In this document: piece after piece, positions 1 to 10,195 of the stretch | Layout of the letters: every line of letters begins with the position of its first letter | Numbering within the stretch: the first letter of the stretch is position 1 | From: Chelydra serpentina | Lineage: Eukaryota; Chordata; Testudines; Chelydridae | Assembly: GCA_037349315.1 (NCBI GenBank) | Contig: JBAIAC010000007.1 | Location: forward strand, 7,936,001 to 8,000,000 | DNA: 64,000 nt | Direction of reading: 5' to 3' | The notes under the pieces: model-generated | What the model was told of the DNA's origin: nothing | Databases searched by the model: none | Seen by the model: the letters and a program-made list of their open reading frames with translations, nothing else | Program-made: the position numbers and the translations under genes

Positions 1-2109
1 AGGTAAGGTCCCATGGGAATCAAGACTGAGGGGAAAAACAACTGAGGAGAGCTGGCAGTATTTCAAAGAGACACTATTAAGGGCCCAAAAGCAAACTATT
101 CCGCTGGATAGGAAAGATAGAAAATGTGGCAAAGACCACCTTGGCTTAACCACAAGATCTTGCAAGATCTAAAAAATAAAAAGGAGTCATATAAAAAATG
201 GAAACTAGGACAAATTACAAAGGGTGAATATAGGCAGACAACACGGGAATGCAGGGGCAAGATTAGAAAGGCAAAGGCACAAAATGAGCTCAAACTAGCT
301 ACAGGAATAAAGGGAAACAAGAAAACTTTTTATCAATACATTAGAAGCAAGAGGAAGACCAAGGACAGGATAGGCCCACTACTCAGTGAGGAGGGAGACA
401 CAGTAACAGGAAACTTGGAAATGGCAGAGATGCTTAATGACTTCTTTGTTTCAGTCTTCACCAAGAAGTCTGAAGGAATGCCTAACATAGTGAATGCTAA
501 TGGGAAGGGGGAAGGTTTAGAAAATAAAATAAAAAAAGAACAAGTTAAAAATCACGTAGATAAGTTAGATGCCTGCAAGTCACCAGGACCTGATGAAATG
601 CATCCTAGAATACTCAAGGAGCTAATAGAGGAGGTATCTGAGCCTCTAGCTATTATCTTTGGTAAATCATGGGAGACAGGAGAGATTCCAGAAGACTGGA
701 AAAGGGCAAATATAGTGCCCATCTATAAAAAGGGAAATAAAAACAACCCAGGAAACTACAGACCAGTTAGTTTAACTTCTGTGCCAGGGAAAATAATGGA
801 GCAAGTAATTAAGGAAATCATCTGCAAACACTTGGAAGGTGGTACGGTGATAGGGAATAGCCAGCATGGATTTGTAAAGAACAAATCATGTCAAACCAAT
901 CTGATAGCTTTCTTTGATAGGATAACGAGTCTTGTGGATAAGGGAGAAGCGGTGGATGTGGTATACCTAGACTTTAGTAAGGCATTTGATATGGTCTCGC
1001 ATGATATTCTTATCAATAAACTAGGGAAATACAACTTAGATGGGACTACTATAAGGTGGGTGCACAACTGGCTGGATAACCGTACTCGGAGAGTAGTTAT
1101 TAATGGTTCCCAATCCTGCTGGAAAGGTATAATGAGTGGGGTTCCGCAAAGGTCTGTTTTGGGACCGGCTCTGTTCAATATCTTCATCAGCGACTTGGAT
1201 ATTGGCATAGAAAGTACGCTTATTAAGTTTGCAGATGATACCAAACTGGGAGGGATTGCAACTGCTTTGGAGGATAGGGTCATAATTCAAAATGATCTGG
1301 ACAAATTGGAGAAATGGTCAGAGGTAAACAGGATGAAGTTTAATAAGGACAAATGCAAAGTGCTCCACTTAGGTAGGAACAATCAGTTTCACACATACAG
1401 AATGGGAGGAGACTGTCTAGGAAGGAGTACGGCGGAAAGGGATCTAGGGGTTATAGTGGACCACAAGCTAAATATGAGTCAACAGTGTGATGCTGTTGCA
1501 AAAAAAGCAAACATGATTCTGGGCTGCATTAACAGGTGTGTTAGCAAGACACGAGAAGTCATTCTTCCGCTCTACTCTGCGCTGGTTAGGCCTCAACTGG
1601 AGTATTGTGTCCAGTTCTGGGCACCGCATTTCAGGAAAGATGTGGAGAAATTGGAGAGGGTCCAGAGAAGAGCAACAAGAATGATTAAGGGTCTAGAGAA
1701 CATAACCTATGAAGGAAGGCTGAAGGAATTGGGTTTGTTTAGTTTGGAAAAGAGAAGACTGAGAGGGGACATAATAGCGGTCTTCAGGTATCTAAAAGGG
1801 TGTCATAAGGAAGAAGGAGAAAACTTGTTCATCTTGGCCTCTGAGGATAGAACAAGAAGCAATGGGCTTAAACTGCAGCAAGGGAGATTTAGGTTGGACG
1901 TTAGGAAAAAGTTCCTAACTGTCAGGATGGTTAAACACTGGAATAAACTGTCCAGGGAGGTTGTGGAATCTCCATCTCTGGAGATATTTAAGAGTAGGTT
2001 AGATAAATGTCTATCAGGGATGGTCTAGACAGTATTTGGTCCTGCCATGAGGGCAGGGGGCTGGACTCGATGACCTCTCGAGGTCCCTTCCAGCCCTAGA
2101 ATCTATGAA
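1..2109 (+). mobile_element. CR1 LINE, long 3' part of a recent copy
   Basis: A non-LTR retrotransposon cut by the left window edge. It contains ORF2 and a short 3' untranslated region that ends in the family's terminal motif (attctatg-like, here near 2098-2109). The 3' tail gaggtcccttccagccctag is shared with the minus-strand copy at 42408-43157, so both belong to one subfamily. It lies in sense with PRKCH, inside the presumed upstream intron. The long open frame and clean tail suggest a young insertion. A hAT transposase relic abuts its 3' end. Confidence 0.95.
124..2028 (+). CDS. CR1 ORF2, reverse transcriptase part
   Basis: A 634-codon frame encoding the reverse transcriptase and C-terminal region of CR1 ORF2. 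Visible landmarks are [14 protein letters not shown] (about residue 210), YLDFSKAFD (281-289), the polymerase active site FADDTKLGG (FADD at 369-372) and the C-terminal block [15 protein letters not shown]. The Met at 124 is not the natural start. Positions 2 to about 131 are open in another frame with plausible CR1 sequence ([19 protein letters not shown]), and the two frames meet around 128-136, which suggests a single-base deletion. The endonuclease half lies left of the window. With one frameshift and an unknown 5' end, autonomous mobility cannot be claimed. Confidence 0.93.
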   Translation: MWQRPPWLNHKILQDLKNKKESYKKWKLGQITKGEYRQTTRECRGKIRKAKAQNELKLATGIKGNKKTFYQYIRSKRKTKDRIGPLLSEEGDTVTGNLEMAEMLNDFFVSVFTKKSEGMPNIVNANGKGEGLENKIKKEQVKNHVDKLDACKSPGPDEMHPRILKELIEEVSEPLAIIFGKSWETGEIPEDWKRANIVPIYKKGNKNNPGNYRPVSLTSVPGKIMEQVIKEIICKHLEGGTVIGNSQHGFVKNKSCQTNLIAFFDRITSLVDKGEAVDVVYLDFSKAFDMVSHDILINKLGKYNLDGTTIRWVHNWLDNRTRRVVINGSQSCWKGIMSGVPQRSVLGPALFNIFISDLDIGIESTLIKFADDTKLGGIATALEDRVIIQNDLDKLEKWSEVNRMKFNKDKCKVLHLGRNNQFHTYRMGGDCLGRSTAERDLGVIVDHKLNMSQQCDAVAKKANMILGCINRCVSKTREVILPLYSALVRPQLEYCVQFWAPHFRKDVEKLERVQRRATRMIKGLENITYEGRLKELGLFSLEKRRLRGDIIAVFRYLKGCHKEEGENLFILASEDRTRSNGLKLQQGRFRLDVRKKFLTVRMVKHWNKLSREVVESPSLEIFKSRLDKCLSGMV

Positions 2110-2129
2110 TCACAACTCAGAATACAGAG

Positions 2130-2880
2130 TGTACAGTGCTCACTTTATATTTATTTTAGATTACAAATATTTATGCTGTAAAAAACATAAGAAATCTAAA
2201 ACTTTAGAGCCTACAGGTCCATTCAGTCCTACTTCTTGTTTAGCCAGTCACTCAGATAAACATGTTTGTTTACATTTGCAGCAGATAATGCTACCCACTT
2301 CTTGTTTACAATGTCACCTGGAAGTGAGAACAGATGTTCACATGGCACTGTTGTAGCCGGCGTTGCAAGATATTTATGTGCCAGATGTGCTAAAGATTCA
2401 TATGTCCCTTCATCTTCAACCACCATTCCAGAGGACATTTGTCCATGCTGATGACTGGTTCTGCTTGATAAAGATCCAAAGCAGTGCAGACCAATGCATG
2501 TTCACTTTCATCATCTGAGTCAGATGCCACCAGCAGAAGGTTGATTTTCTGTTTTGATCGGGTTCTGTAGTTTCTGCATCGGAGTGTTGCTCTTATAAAA
2601 CTTCTGAAAGCATGCTCCACACCTCATCCCTCTCAGATTTTGGAAGGCATTTCAGATTCTTAAACCTTGGGTCGAGTGCTCTAGCTAGCTTTAGAAATCT
2701 CAAATTGGTACCTTTTTTACGTTTTGTTAAATCTGCAGTGAAAGTGTTCTTAAAACGAACAAAATACACTGGGTCATCATCTGAGACTGCTATAATATGA
2801 AATACATGGCAGAATGCGGGTAAACAGAGCAGGAGACATACTATTTTCCCCCAAGGAGCTCAGTCAAAATTTAATTAACA
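2130..2880 (-). pseudogene. hAT transposase relic, C-terminal part
   Basis: On the minus strand, frames in 2229-2438 and 2390-2620 give the hAT dimerisation domain (LAHKYLATPATTVPCEHLFSL, then WVALSAANVNKHVYLSDWL). Upstream of it, about 2600-2820, is decayed transposase with a recognisable LARALDPRFKNLKCLP stretch. Frames change at least once between blocks, so this is a broken DNA-transposon gene. A second, opposite-strand copy of the same domain lies at 2905-3180. The piece abuts the CR1 3' end at 2109. Confidence 0.8.
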
Positions 2881-2904
2881 CTTTTTTTTTAACGAGCGTC
2901 CTCA

Positions 2905-3180
2905 GCATGGAAGCATGTCCTCTGGAATGGTAGCCGACGCATGAAGGGGCATAGGAATGTTTAATATATCTGACACGTAAATACCTTGCAATGCCGGCTA
3001 CACAAGTGCCATGTGAACACCTGTTCTCACTTACAGGTGATGTAAATAAGAAGCGGGCAGCATTATCTCACGTAAATGTAAACAAACTTGTTTGTCTTGG
3101 CGATTGGCTGAACAAGAAGTAGGACTGAGTGGACTTGTAGGCTCTGAAGTTTTACATTGTTTTGTTTCTGAGTGCAGTTA
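2905..3180 (+). pseudogene. second hAT transposase relic, opposite strand
   Basis: Plus-strand reading gives ATQVPCEHLFSLTGDVNKK, then RAALSHVNVNKLVCLGDWL and a stop at about 3121. This is the same hAT dimerisation domain as at 2229-2438 but in the other orientation. Sequence before residue LAMPATQ is disrupted by stops. This half resembles the intact family less at its N-terminal side and is short. The two opposed copies suggest an inverted duplication or two nested family members. Confidence 0.75.
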
Positions 3181-3419
3181 TGGAACAAAAAAAAATCTAT
3201 ATTTGTAAGTTGCACTTTCATGATACAAAGATTGCATTATGGTACTTGTACGAGGTGAATTGAAAAATACTATTTCTTTTGTTTATCATTTTTACAGTGC
3301 AGATATTTGTAATAAAAATAATATAAAGTGAGAACTGTATACTTTGTATTTTGTGTTGTAATTTAAATAAATATTTTTGAAAATGTAGAAAAACATCCAA
3401 AAATAGTTGTTAAATGTCA

Positions 3420-3522
3420 ATTGGTATTCTATTGTTTAACAGTGTGATTAAAACTGCGATTAATTGAGATTAATTTTTTTGAGTTAATCGCGTGAGTTAA
3501 CTGCGATTAATCGACAGCCCTA
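3420..3522 (+). repeat. Terminal region of the hAT element
   Basis: AT-rich end with repeated gattaat/attaatc units, finishing in cgattaatcgacagccct. On the other strand this reads agggctgtcgattaatcg, a known type of hAT terminal inverted repeat. It marks the probable outer end of the element containing the plus-strand transposase relic. A short (aaat)n tract follows at about 3525-3545. I did not find a matching second terminus near 2110. Confidence 0.55.
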
Positions 3523-3544
3523 TATAAATAAATAAATAAATAAA

Positions 3545-3878
3545 AATCACTATAGAAGGACTAGTATCCAAAGCTGAGTTAAATTATGAGTGAAATTGAT
3601 TGGGGAGGGAATAGAAACATTTGAATTATTGGATGGGTCAAAAAAGCCATGATTCCACAATCAGGAAAGAGGACAATTTTAGGTCAAAATGTGATGTCTT
3701 GACCCTTTAAATGTTTGAGCACTCCCCTTCCCCAGTGCACTTTTGCATTGGTTTGTATTGGTTTTAGTTTTGCTGCAAGAACAATAAAGTATGCACAGGA
3801 GACAGCTGTGTTTCTCTCAGCTCCCTCTTGTTTCTGTATCGATCTCCTTGTCTGCTGGGTCCAGAACTATAACAAAAG
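3545..3878. other. Unassigned stretch, possibly an LTR end
   Basis: No coding sequence recognised. At 3782-3875 an aataaagt signal is followed by a pyrimidine-rich stretch ending tgggtccagaactataaca, which resembles the R-U5 end of a retrovirus-like LTR. No second end or target duplication was found, so this is only a suggestion. Confidence 0.25.
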
Positions 3879-3879
3879 C

Positions 3880-5000
3880 ATAAGAACATAAGAATGGCCA
3901 TTCATGACTCAGACTAAAGGTCCATCCAGCCCAGTGTCCTGTCTACCGACAGTGGCCAACGCCAAATGCCCCAGAGGGAGTGAACCTAACAGGTAATGAT
4001 CAAGTGATCTCTCTCCTGCCATCCATCACCCCCCTCTGACAAACAGAGGCTAGGGACACCATTCCTTACCGATCCTGGCTAATAGCCATTAATGGACTTA
4101 ACCTCCATGAATTTATGCAGTTCTCTTTTAAACCCTGTTATAGTCCTAGCCTTCACAACCTCCTCAGGCAAGGAGTTCCACAGGTTGACTGTGTGCTGTG
4201 TGAAGAAGAACTTCCTTTTATTTGTTTTAAAGCTGCTGCCCCCTAATTTCATTTGGTGGCCCCTAGTTCTTCTATTATGGGAACAAGTAAATAACTTTTC
4301 CTTATTCACTTTCCCTACACCACTCACGATTTTATATACCTCTATCATGTCCCCCCTTAGTCGCCTCTTTTCCAAGCTGAAAAGTCCTAGCCTCTTTAAT
4401 CTCTCCTCATATGGGACCCTTTCCAAACCCCCTAATCATTTTAGTTGCCCTTCTCTGAACCTTTTCTAATGCCAGTATATCTTTTTTGAGATGAGGAGTC
4501 CACATCTGTACGCAGTATTCAAGATGTGGGCATACCATGGATTTATATAAGGGCAATAAGATATTCTCCGTCTTATCCCTTTTTTAATGATTCCTAACAT
4601 CCTGTTTGCTTTTTTTGACTGCCGCTGCACACTGCGTGGACGTCTTCAGAGAACTATCCATGATGACTTCAAGATCTTTTTCCTGATTAGTTGTAGCTAA
4701 ATTAGCCCCCATCATATTGTATGTATAGTTGGGGTTATTTTTTCCATTGTGCATTACTTTACATTTGTCCACATTACATTTCATTTGCCATTTTGTTGCC
4801 CAATCACTTAGTTTTGTTAGATCTTTTTGAAGTTCTTCACAGTCTGCTTTGGTCTTAACTATCTTGAGCAGTTTAGTATCATCTGCAAACTTTGCCACCT
4901 CACTGTTTACCCCTTTCTCCAGATCATTTATGAATAAGTTGAATAGGATTGGTCCTAGGACTGACCCTTGGGGAACACCACTAGTTACCCCTCTCATCCT
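3880..5000 (-). mobile_element. CR1 LINE copy, older subfamily
   Basis: A minus-strand CR1 with its 3' end at about 3880 (ttcttatgttcttat when read on the minus strand) and 5' truncation near 5000. Broken open stretches at 4079-4426 and 4584-4997 encode the C-terminal block ([20 protein letters not shown]) and the reverse transcriptase end with FADDTKLL. Different frames and internal stops show decay. Its 3' tail matches the older plus-strand copy interrupted at 42240-43283. Confidence 0.9.
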
Positions 5001-5054
5001 GGTTCAGCAGGGATCTGAAGACACCAATTAAAAAATAAAAAGGTGTATGGGTTG

Positions 5055-5700
5055 GAGGAGAAGGGAAGTAAATAGCAATCAATATATACATCAGGAAAAA
5101 ATCCATGGCTGGCAGGGTTAAGGACAATATAAGAAGGTGTTTTAAGTATATTAGGAACAAAAAAATTCTAAGCTATAGACAGACACTTTATTAGATAGAT
5201 TTGATAAGATAGTTAATGATGCAGAAAAAGCAGATGTGTTCAATAAATGTTTCTCGTTTGTATTTAGAAGGAAGCAGGCTGTTGTAACTAAGGAGCATGG
5301 ATTTTAAACATCATCTGCTATTGACAAACATTTTAAAATCAGCAGGCTCAGATAACTTAAGTCTTAACAGAGTTAGCCAAGGAACGCACTGGCCCACAGA
5401 CATTAATTTTTAATAAATGTTGAAATACCAGGGAAATTCCAGGAGACCAGAAGAGGGCTGGTGCCTGTGTTAAAAAAGGGCTAATGACATGACCTGGGTA
5501 ATTGTAGACCAATTAATCTGACATCAGTCCCAGGCAAAATAATTGAAAAATTGATACAGGATTCAAATAAAGAATTAAAGGATGGGAATATAATTGACAG
5601 ATCAAAAGATTTTATGGAAAATTTGTTTTGTCAAAATGGATTTAATTTTTGGATAAGATTACAAAAGTGGTTTATAAAGACAACTGCACAGATGTAACAA
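5055..5700 (+). mobile_element. Decayed CR1 fragment
   Basis: Plus-strand sequence resembling the N-terminal half of a CR1 reverse transcriptase. Readable islands include SVPGKIIEKLIQDS near 5526-5568 and preceding text like the block upstream of FSKAFD, broken by many stops and indels. It is truncated at both ends, has no 3' tail, and is much older than the copies at 1-2109 and 24430-25388. Confidence 0.65.
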
Positions 5701-5701
5701 A

Positions 5702-6050
5702 TGCAGTGTAGTTGTGTTGATCCCAGGATATTAGAGACATCAGGGGGATGGCTCTTTTATTGGACCATCTTCTGTTGGTGAGAGAGACAAGCTTTTGGGA
5801 CACACAGGGCTCTTCAGGTGAGGGAAAGGTACTCCCAGTGTCACAGCAAAATGCAAAGGTGGAACGAGTTGTTTAGCATAAGTAGTTAGCACATATTGTA
5901 AGGGATCATTCAAGGTACAGTGGGCCTTTAACACCTCTGCAGTCATAGGGCAGAAAGAGGGGATTAGTGGGTTGCAGATTGTTACAATAAACCATAAATC
6001 CAGTTTCTTCGGTCCATTATTTTTAATGTCCAGCAATTGTTATGAATTGT
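5702..6050 (-). repeat. Penelope-like tail repeat (type 1)
   Basis: Minus-strand reading ends with ...ctctaatatcctgggatcaac followed by acaactacactgca. It contains the caccaacagaagatggtccaataaaag block of an abundant reptile repeat. It lies next to the related GIY-YIG relic at 6062-6600 in the same orientation. Assignment to Penelope-like elements rests on that neighbour, so it is partly inference. Confidence 0.5.
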
Positions 6051-6061
6051 TAGTGTTATAG

Positions 6062-6600
6062 TTTTCAGAGTAGCAGCTGTGTTAGTCTGTGTCAGCAAAA
6101 AGAACAGAAGTACTTGTGGCACCTTAGAAACTAACACATGTATTTGAGCATAAGCTTTTGTGGGCTACAGCTCCCAGGCTCATCTTTGGAAAGTGCTGTG
6201 CGGGTTTCCTTTGAGGATGAGGACTCAGGGGTCAGATATAGAGCGAGTACTTTGTGAAAAGTGTTCACCTGCAGGTGAGAGGGTGTTTTTGTCTTTTATC
6301 ATTTTCCTGTGTGAATTCACTCGAGAGCGTAGTGATTGTCTGGTTTCAACCACATGGTGGTTGTTGGAGCATTTAGTGCACTGGATGTTGTAATAGGCAT
6401 GTGTAGGATCCGTGGGAATTGAAAGGCATGCTGGGGGGGGCGGGGTGTTGATCATTGTAGCAGTGGCGATGTGTCTGCAGGTTTTGCATTTGTTGTTCTG
6501 ATAGGGTCTGGTTCCGCTTTGAGTTGGTGTGTCCTGGTCTGTGGGGTGCTTGCTGCTTCTTCTGATGAGCTTGGAGAGGTTGGGGGATTGTTTGAAGGCC
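6062..6600 (-). pseudogene. Penelope-like element: GIY-YIG endonuclease relic plus tail
   Basis: On the minus strand, 6600 to 6225 encodes NKCKTCRHI, then a short spacer, YYNIQCTKCSNNHHVVETRQ, SLRSRVNSHRKMIKDK and AGEHFSQSTRSISD. This follows the order of the GIY-YIG endonuclease region of Penelope-like elements: a Cys-rich C-x-x-C block, YxIxC-x-x-C, Arg/His helix, then GEHF. The usual YIGET-like core is altered (HHVVET) and the frame then ends, so it is dead. The stretch 6062-6175 that follows (tail agtactt...gtgccac) is the common repeat also seen at 8727 and 39100. The contiguity links that repeat to Penelope-like elements. Confidence 0.65.
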
Positions 6601-6813
6601 AGAAGGGGAAAAACTTTTTCACTAGTAGGAGGGTGGTGAACTGGAATGGGTTACCTAGGGAGGAGGTGGAATCTCCTTCCTTAGAGTTTTTTAAGGTCAG
6701 GCTTGACAAAGCCCTGGCTGGGATGATTTAGTTGGGGTTGGTCCTGCTTTCAGCAGGGGGTTGGACTAGATGACCTCCTGAGGCCCCTTCCAACCCTGAG
6801 ATTCTATGATTTC
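6588..6813 (+). mobile_element. CR1 3' tail
   Basis: A plus-strand 3' end of the CR1 subfamily also seen at 24430-25388. It contains the last codons of ORF2 (GLPREEVESPSLEFFKVRL...ALAGMI), then ttggtcctgctttcagcagg and the terminal gagattctatgatt. It is 5' truncated within ORF2. Confidence 0.9.
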
Positions 6814-6850
6814 TTTCAGGATGGGTTCCCCATCAGGTATGAGTTGTAGT

Positions 6851-7393
6851 CAGGGCCGGCTCTAGGCACCAGCAAAGGAAGCACGTGCTTGGGGCGGCAC
6901 ATTTCCAGGGGCGGCATTCTGGCACCAGCATAGGCGCTGACTCCATTGGTGCTCCAGGGCTGGAGCACCCACAGGCTCGAGCGGTGGTGTGCTCGGGGGA
7001 GGAAGCAGCAGTGGAGCGGAGGTGAGCTGGGGCAGGGAGCAGTTCTTCTGCCCCCCCCCCCAGGTTACTTCCTGCAGGCCTCCCTGCGCGCACCCCCCCA
7101 CAAGCTCACCTCACCTCCGCCTGCTCCCCTGAGTGCGCTGCTGCTCCGCTTCGCCCCCCCTCCCTCCCAGGCTTGTCATGCAAAACAGCTGTGGATGCAG
7201 CCCATGCAAGCCTGGGAGGGAGGGGTAAGAGGGGAAATGCAGTGCATCCAGGGGAGGAGTAGGGGCCGGGGATTTGGGGAAGGGGTTGGAATGGGGCAGG
7301 GAAGGGGTGGGGCTGGGGAGAGGGGTGCAGGAAAAAAAAGTGGGGGCAAAAATGTTTTTGCTTGTGGTGGCAAAAAACCTAGAGCTGGCCCTG
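6851..7393. mobile_element. Non-autonomous hAT element, perfect 8-bp TSD
   Basis: Terminal inverted repeats cagggccggctctagg (left) and cctagagctggccctg (right) bound a 543-bp GC-rich element. The 8-bp target duplication gttgtagt is identical at 6843-6850 and 7394-7401. The interior is G/C-rich with runs of C and G and codes for nothing convincing. The 8-bp duplication and the CAG...CTG ends place it in the hAT superfamily. Confidence 0.92.
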
Positions 7394-7530
7394 GTTGTAG
7401 TTGTTTGATGATACCCCGAATAAGTTCCGGTGTGGAGTGGTAGGTGATAACTAGGGATGTGCAGTCAGAGGGGGGCTTTATTTTTGTATAGTGCTAATTT
7501 TTATCAGAATGATATGGAAAGTCCATGCCT

Positions 7531-7790
7531 TACAGAAGTCTAAGTAATTATGTCAACATAGTTACATTTTCCCACAAAAGTTTGAACAAAAATTTTTCAT
7601 TTGAAATTTTTGTTAGCCTTTCTTTTAAAAAATCTGAAACAAAACAGTTTGTTTTGATTCAAATCAAAAATTTTATTTCACTTTTTCAAAAAATAATCTT
7701 GTTTTGTTTTGAAATTGTAGATTCAACAGAACCCCATTTTTCAGTGGGAAAATTTTCCTGTTGACTATATCTGGTCAAAAATTTTCATTT
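7531..7790. repeat. AT-rich dispersed repeat (copy 1)
   Basis: A run of aaaattttt / gaaatttt / caaaa words with no coding content. Similar texture recurs at 28866-29170, 49180-49440 and 50170-50480, often after gagttgg or gagctgg. It is probably an old interspersed repeat. The family is not identified and the boundaries are soft. Confidence 0.4.
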
Positions 7791-8460
7791 GTTAGCTGCA
7801 TCAGGGGTTGTCTGTGGCAGTTATGTTTTCCAAACATTGATCAATCTTCCTGGAATACAACCATCTTGGGAATCCGCCCTTTTGGAAGTGAAAAGCTGCC
7901 TCCAGCTACATTAGCAGAACAGTGACAAAGTATATGCCACTGTGTAAGCTCTTTCACACTACTAGTCAGTTTAGGGCTACCTATGAAGCCAAGCCAATGC
8001 TATTGCTAGCCTAAAGACTTGAAGAGAAGTTATCTCATTATTATATTGCCAAAGTGAAGGTAGTCTCCCAGTGTGAGAAACGACAGCTGTTTACCAAAAG
8101 TCTTCACCATAGCTGTTGTTTTTTATACGAGTTTCTGGGGAAATATTTAACTTATGCACATGTCTGTTGTTGTTGTTCTCTCCTTTATATGTAGGAGTCT
8201 GTGTATGGGAATAAATTTGTTAATGACCTGCTTTTAGGACAGTTGCAATTACAGAAATGTGTAGCAAGCTCTCATGTGGAAATCTCAGAAGAGGACGGCA
8301 CAAACATATATAATCAATGTTATGTATGCAGCTATACCACTTGGGGCTATTATCTTGTCAGCTAAGTAGGGTTGGGCCCATTCAAGGATTGGGTGACTGG
8401 CCAACCAGGATAATTCAGGTGTTGTAGTAAATGTGTTGATGACTCGGGTGTTAGTCATCC
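7791..8460. other. No recognisable feature
   Basis: Ordinary AT-moderate intronic-looking sequence. No splice-compatible PKC exon, no repeat I can name, and no long open frame. Confidence 0.5.
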
Positions 8461-8465
8461 CTCTG

Positions 8466-9017
8466 AGGCTATGTCTACAGTACAGACACTACAGTGGCAC
8501 AGCTATGGTACTGCAACTGTGCTGCGGTAGTATAGACACTTATTACAATGATGGAAGGTTTTTTTCTGTTGCTGTAGTTAATCCTTCGAGAGGTGGTAAC
8601 TAAATTGACAGAAGAATTCTTCCATCAGACTAGCAGTGTCTATACCATGGTGTAGGTCGGCTTAACTACGTCTTTCAGGACTGTGAATTTTTCACACCCC
8701 TGAGTGATGTAGCTAGTTTGACCTAAGGTTTCAGAGTAGCAGACGTGTTAGTCTGTATTAGCAAAAAGAACAGGAGTACTTGTGGCACCTTAGAGACTAA
8801 CAAATTTATTTGAGCATAAGCTTTCGTGGGCTACAGCCCACTTCATCGGATGCAGAGAATGGAACACATAGTAAGAAGATATTTATACATACGGAGAACA
8901 TGAAAAGGTGAAAGTACCCATGCCAACTGTACGAGGCCATTTAATTAAGAGGAACTATTATCAGCAGGGGGAAAAAACTGTCGAAGTGATAATCAAGTTT
9001 TAGGTATAGACCAGGCC
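8466..9017. mobile_element. DNA transposon split by a Penelope-like insertion
   Basis: The left end aggctatgtctacag and the right end tataGaccaggcct resemble the ends of the Harbinger-like family seen elsewhere here. Between them, 8727 to about 9000 is a minus-strand Penelope-like tail (starting ggtttcagagtagcag and containing cttgtggcaccttagagac). The host element resumes with ttttaggtatagacc just after it. This nested structure is inferred from end sequences, and the exact Penelope 5' boundary is unclear. Confidence 0.55.
8727..9000 (-). repeat. Penelope-like tail repeat (type 2)
   Basis: The same unit as at 6062-6175 and 39100-39294: on the minus strand it reads acgaaagcttatgctcaaat, then gttagtctctaaggtgccac, then agactaacacg. 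This copy is longer and extends into tccgatgaagtgggctgtag and beyond. It is inserted into the DNA transposon at 8466-9017. Confidence 0.6.
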
Positions 9018-9923
9018 TGAGTTAATACAAAACTAATGTGCCAGCAATGTGTTAGAAGGGACTGTGCAGCAGTGAAGCTATCTGTCAGATGAAAGATATA
9101 TTTGAGGCACTCATCACTGTGGAAGTGGAAAGTTAACTACCTTGGCCAAAGTCCAACTCTCCTAATTTAATTTCTCCCCTTCTAAATTCCAATTATGCTT
9201 TAAGTTATCATTTATTTTCCTTCCTAAAAGCTGTAGCGCTGCTAGTGAAGAAGGTCTGCTGCGATCCACACTAGAGGTGGCTGCATTGTAGTGGTAAGTA
9301 AAATGATCACTAGTCACTGAATCGCTAAAGTACATTGACTCCTTTTGGATGAAAGTTGCTTGAAATTCAAATGATCATTAGATTTATTAATAAATTTTGC
9401 CCTTTTTAAAAAAAGTAGGATTCTTTCTTTAGGTTTTCTGGCCATTCCTAATGTATTTTCTCTTCTGCTTTGACGCTCCGTCAACTCGAAGAGTTTTTTC
9501 CACATACTGTATCTTTGAGATGGATGTTAAGTCCTTGGGGACACAGGAAAGCTGCACCAGTTTAGCACAAAGTATGAATTTAGATAGAATTAGTTCAAGC
9601 AGTGTAAAACCTTGTGTGCAGAATGTTACCCTCCAAAGTCTTCCATCTCACCCATCCTTTTTATAGGCTTTTAGTTTGAATCCAGTGTCTATAGGTCTTG
9701 CTGTGTCACGCTGCCTCTGGGTTCGGTGTGATTGATCACCCGTCAATTGCAGACGAGACTTTCAGCCTGGGACCTGGCTTTGATGTTCCTTCAATTGTAC
9801 CTATGTTCTTTTGCCTTTAGGGTGGACTCTTCTTGCTTTGTCAGGGCTGTTGTCTGTGTCTTCGCCGTTGGTATTTAAACTTTATTTCATCAGGACGGGT
9901 TGGGGCTGGAGGTTGATTCCATC

Positions 9924-10195
9924 CAGGGGCAGCTCTGTTTTTGCCGCCCCACGCACGGCAGTCAGGCAGCTTTCGGCAGCATGGCTGCGGGCGTTTCTGC
10001 GGATGATCCGCTGGTCCCGCGCCTTAGGCGTGCTCACCGCTGAATTGCCGCTGAAACCGCTGGACCGGTGGACCTTCCGCAGGCATGCTGCCGAAAGTCG
10101 CCTGACTGCTGCCCTAACAGCAACCGGCAGGCCGCCCCCCGCGACTTGCTGCCCCAGGCACACACTTGCTGCGCTGGTGCCTGGAGACACCCCTG
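9924..10195. mobile_element. Non-autonomous hAT element, perfect 8-bp TSD
   Basis: A 272-bp GC-rich element with ends caggggcagctctg and cctggagacacccctg, flanked by the identical 8-bp duplication attccatc at 9916-9923 and 10196-10203. The interior repeats gcggcag/ccgccg words and part of it forms an inverted repeat (tttcggcagcatg against catgctgccgaaa). It is related in style to the 6851-7393 element but shorter. Confidence 0.92.

Noticed and set aside
6946..7443. Long open frame in GC-rich sequence
   Set aside because: Lies inside the 543-bp hAT element with a perfect 8-bp duplication. The translation is low-complexity and shared with no known protein.
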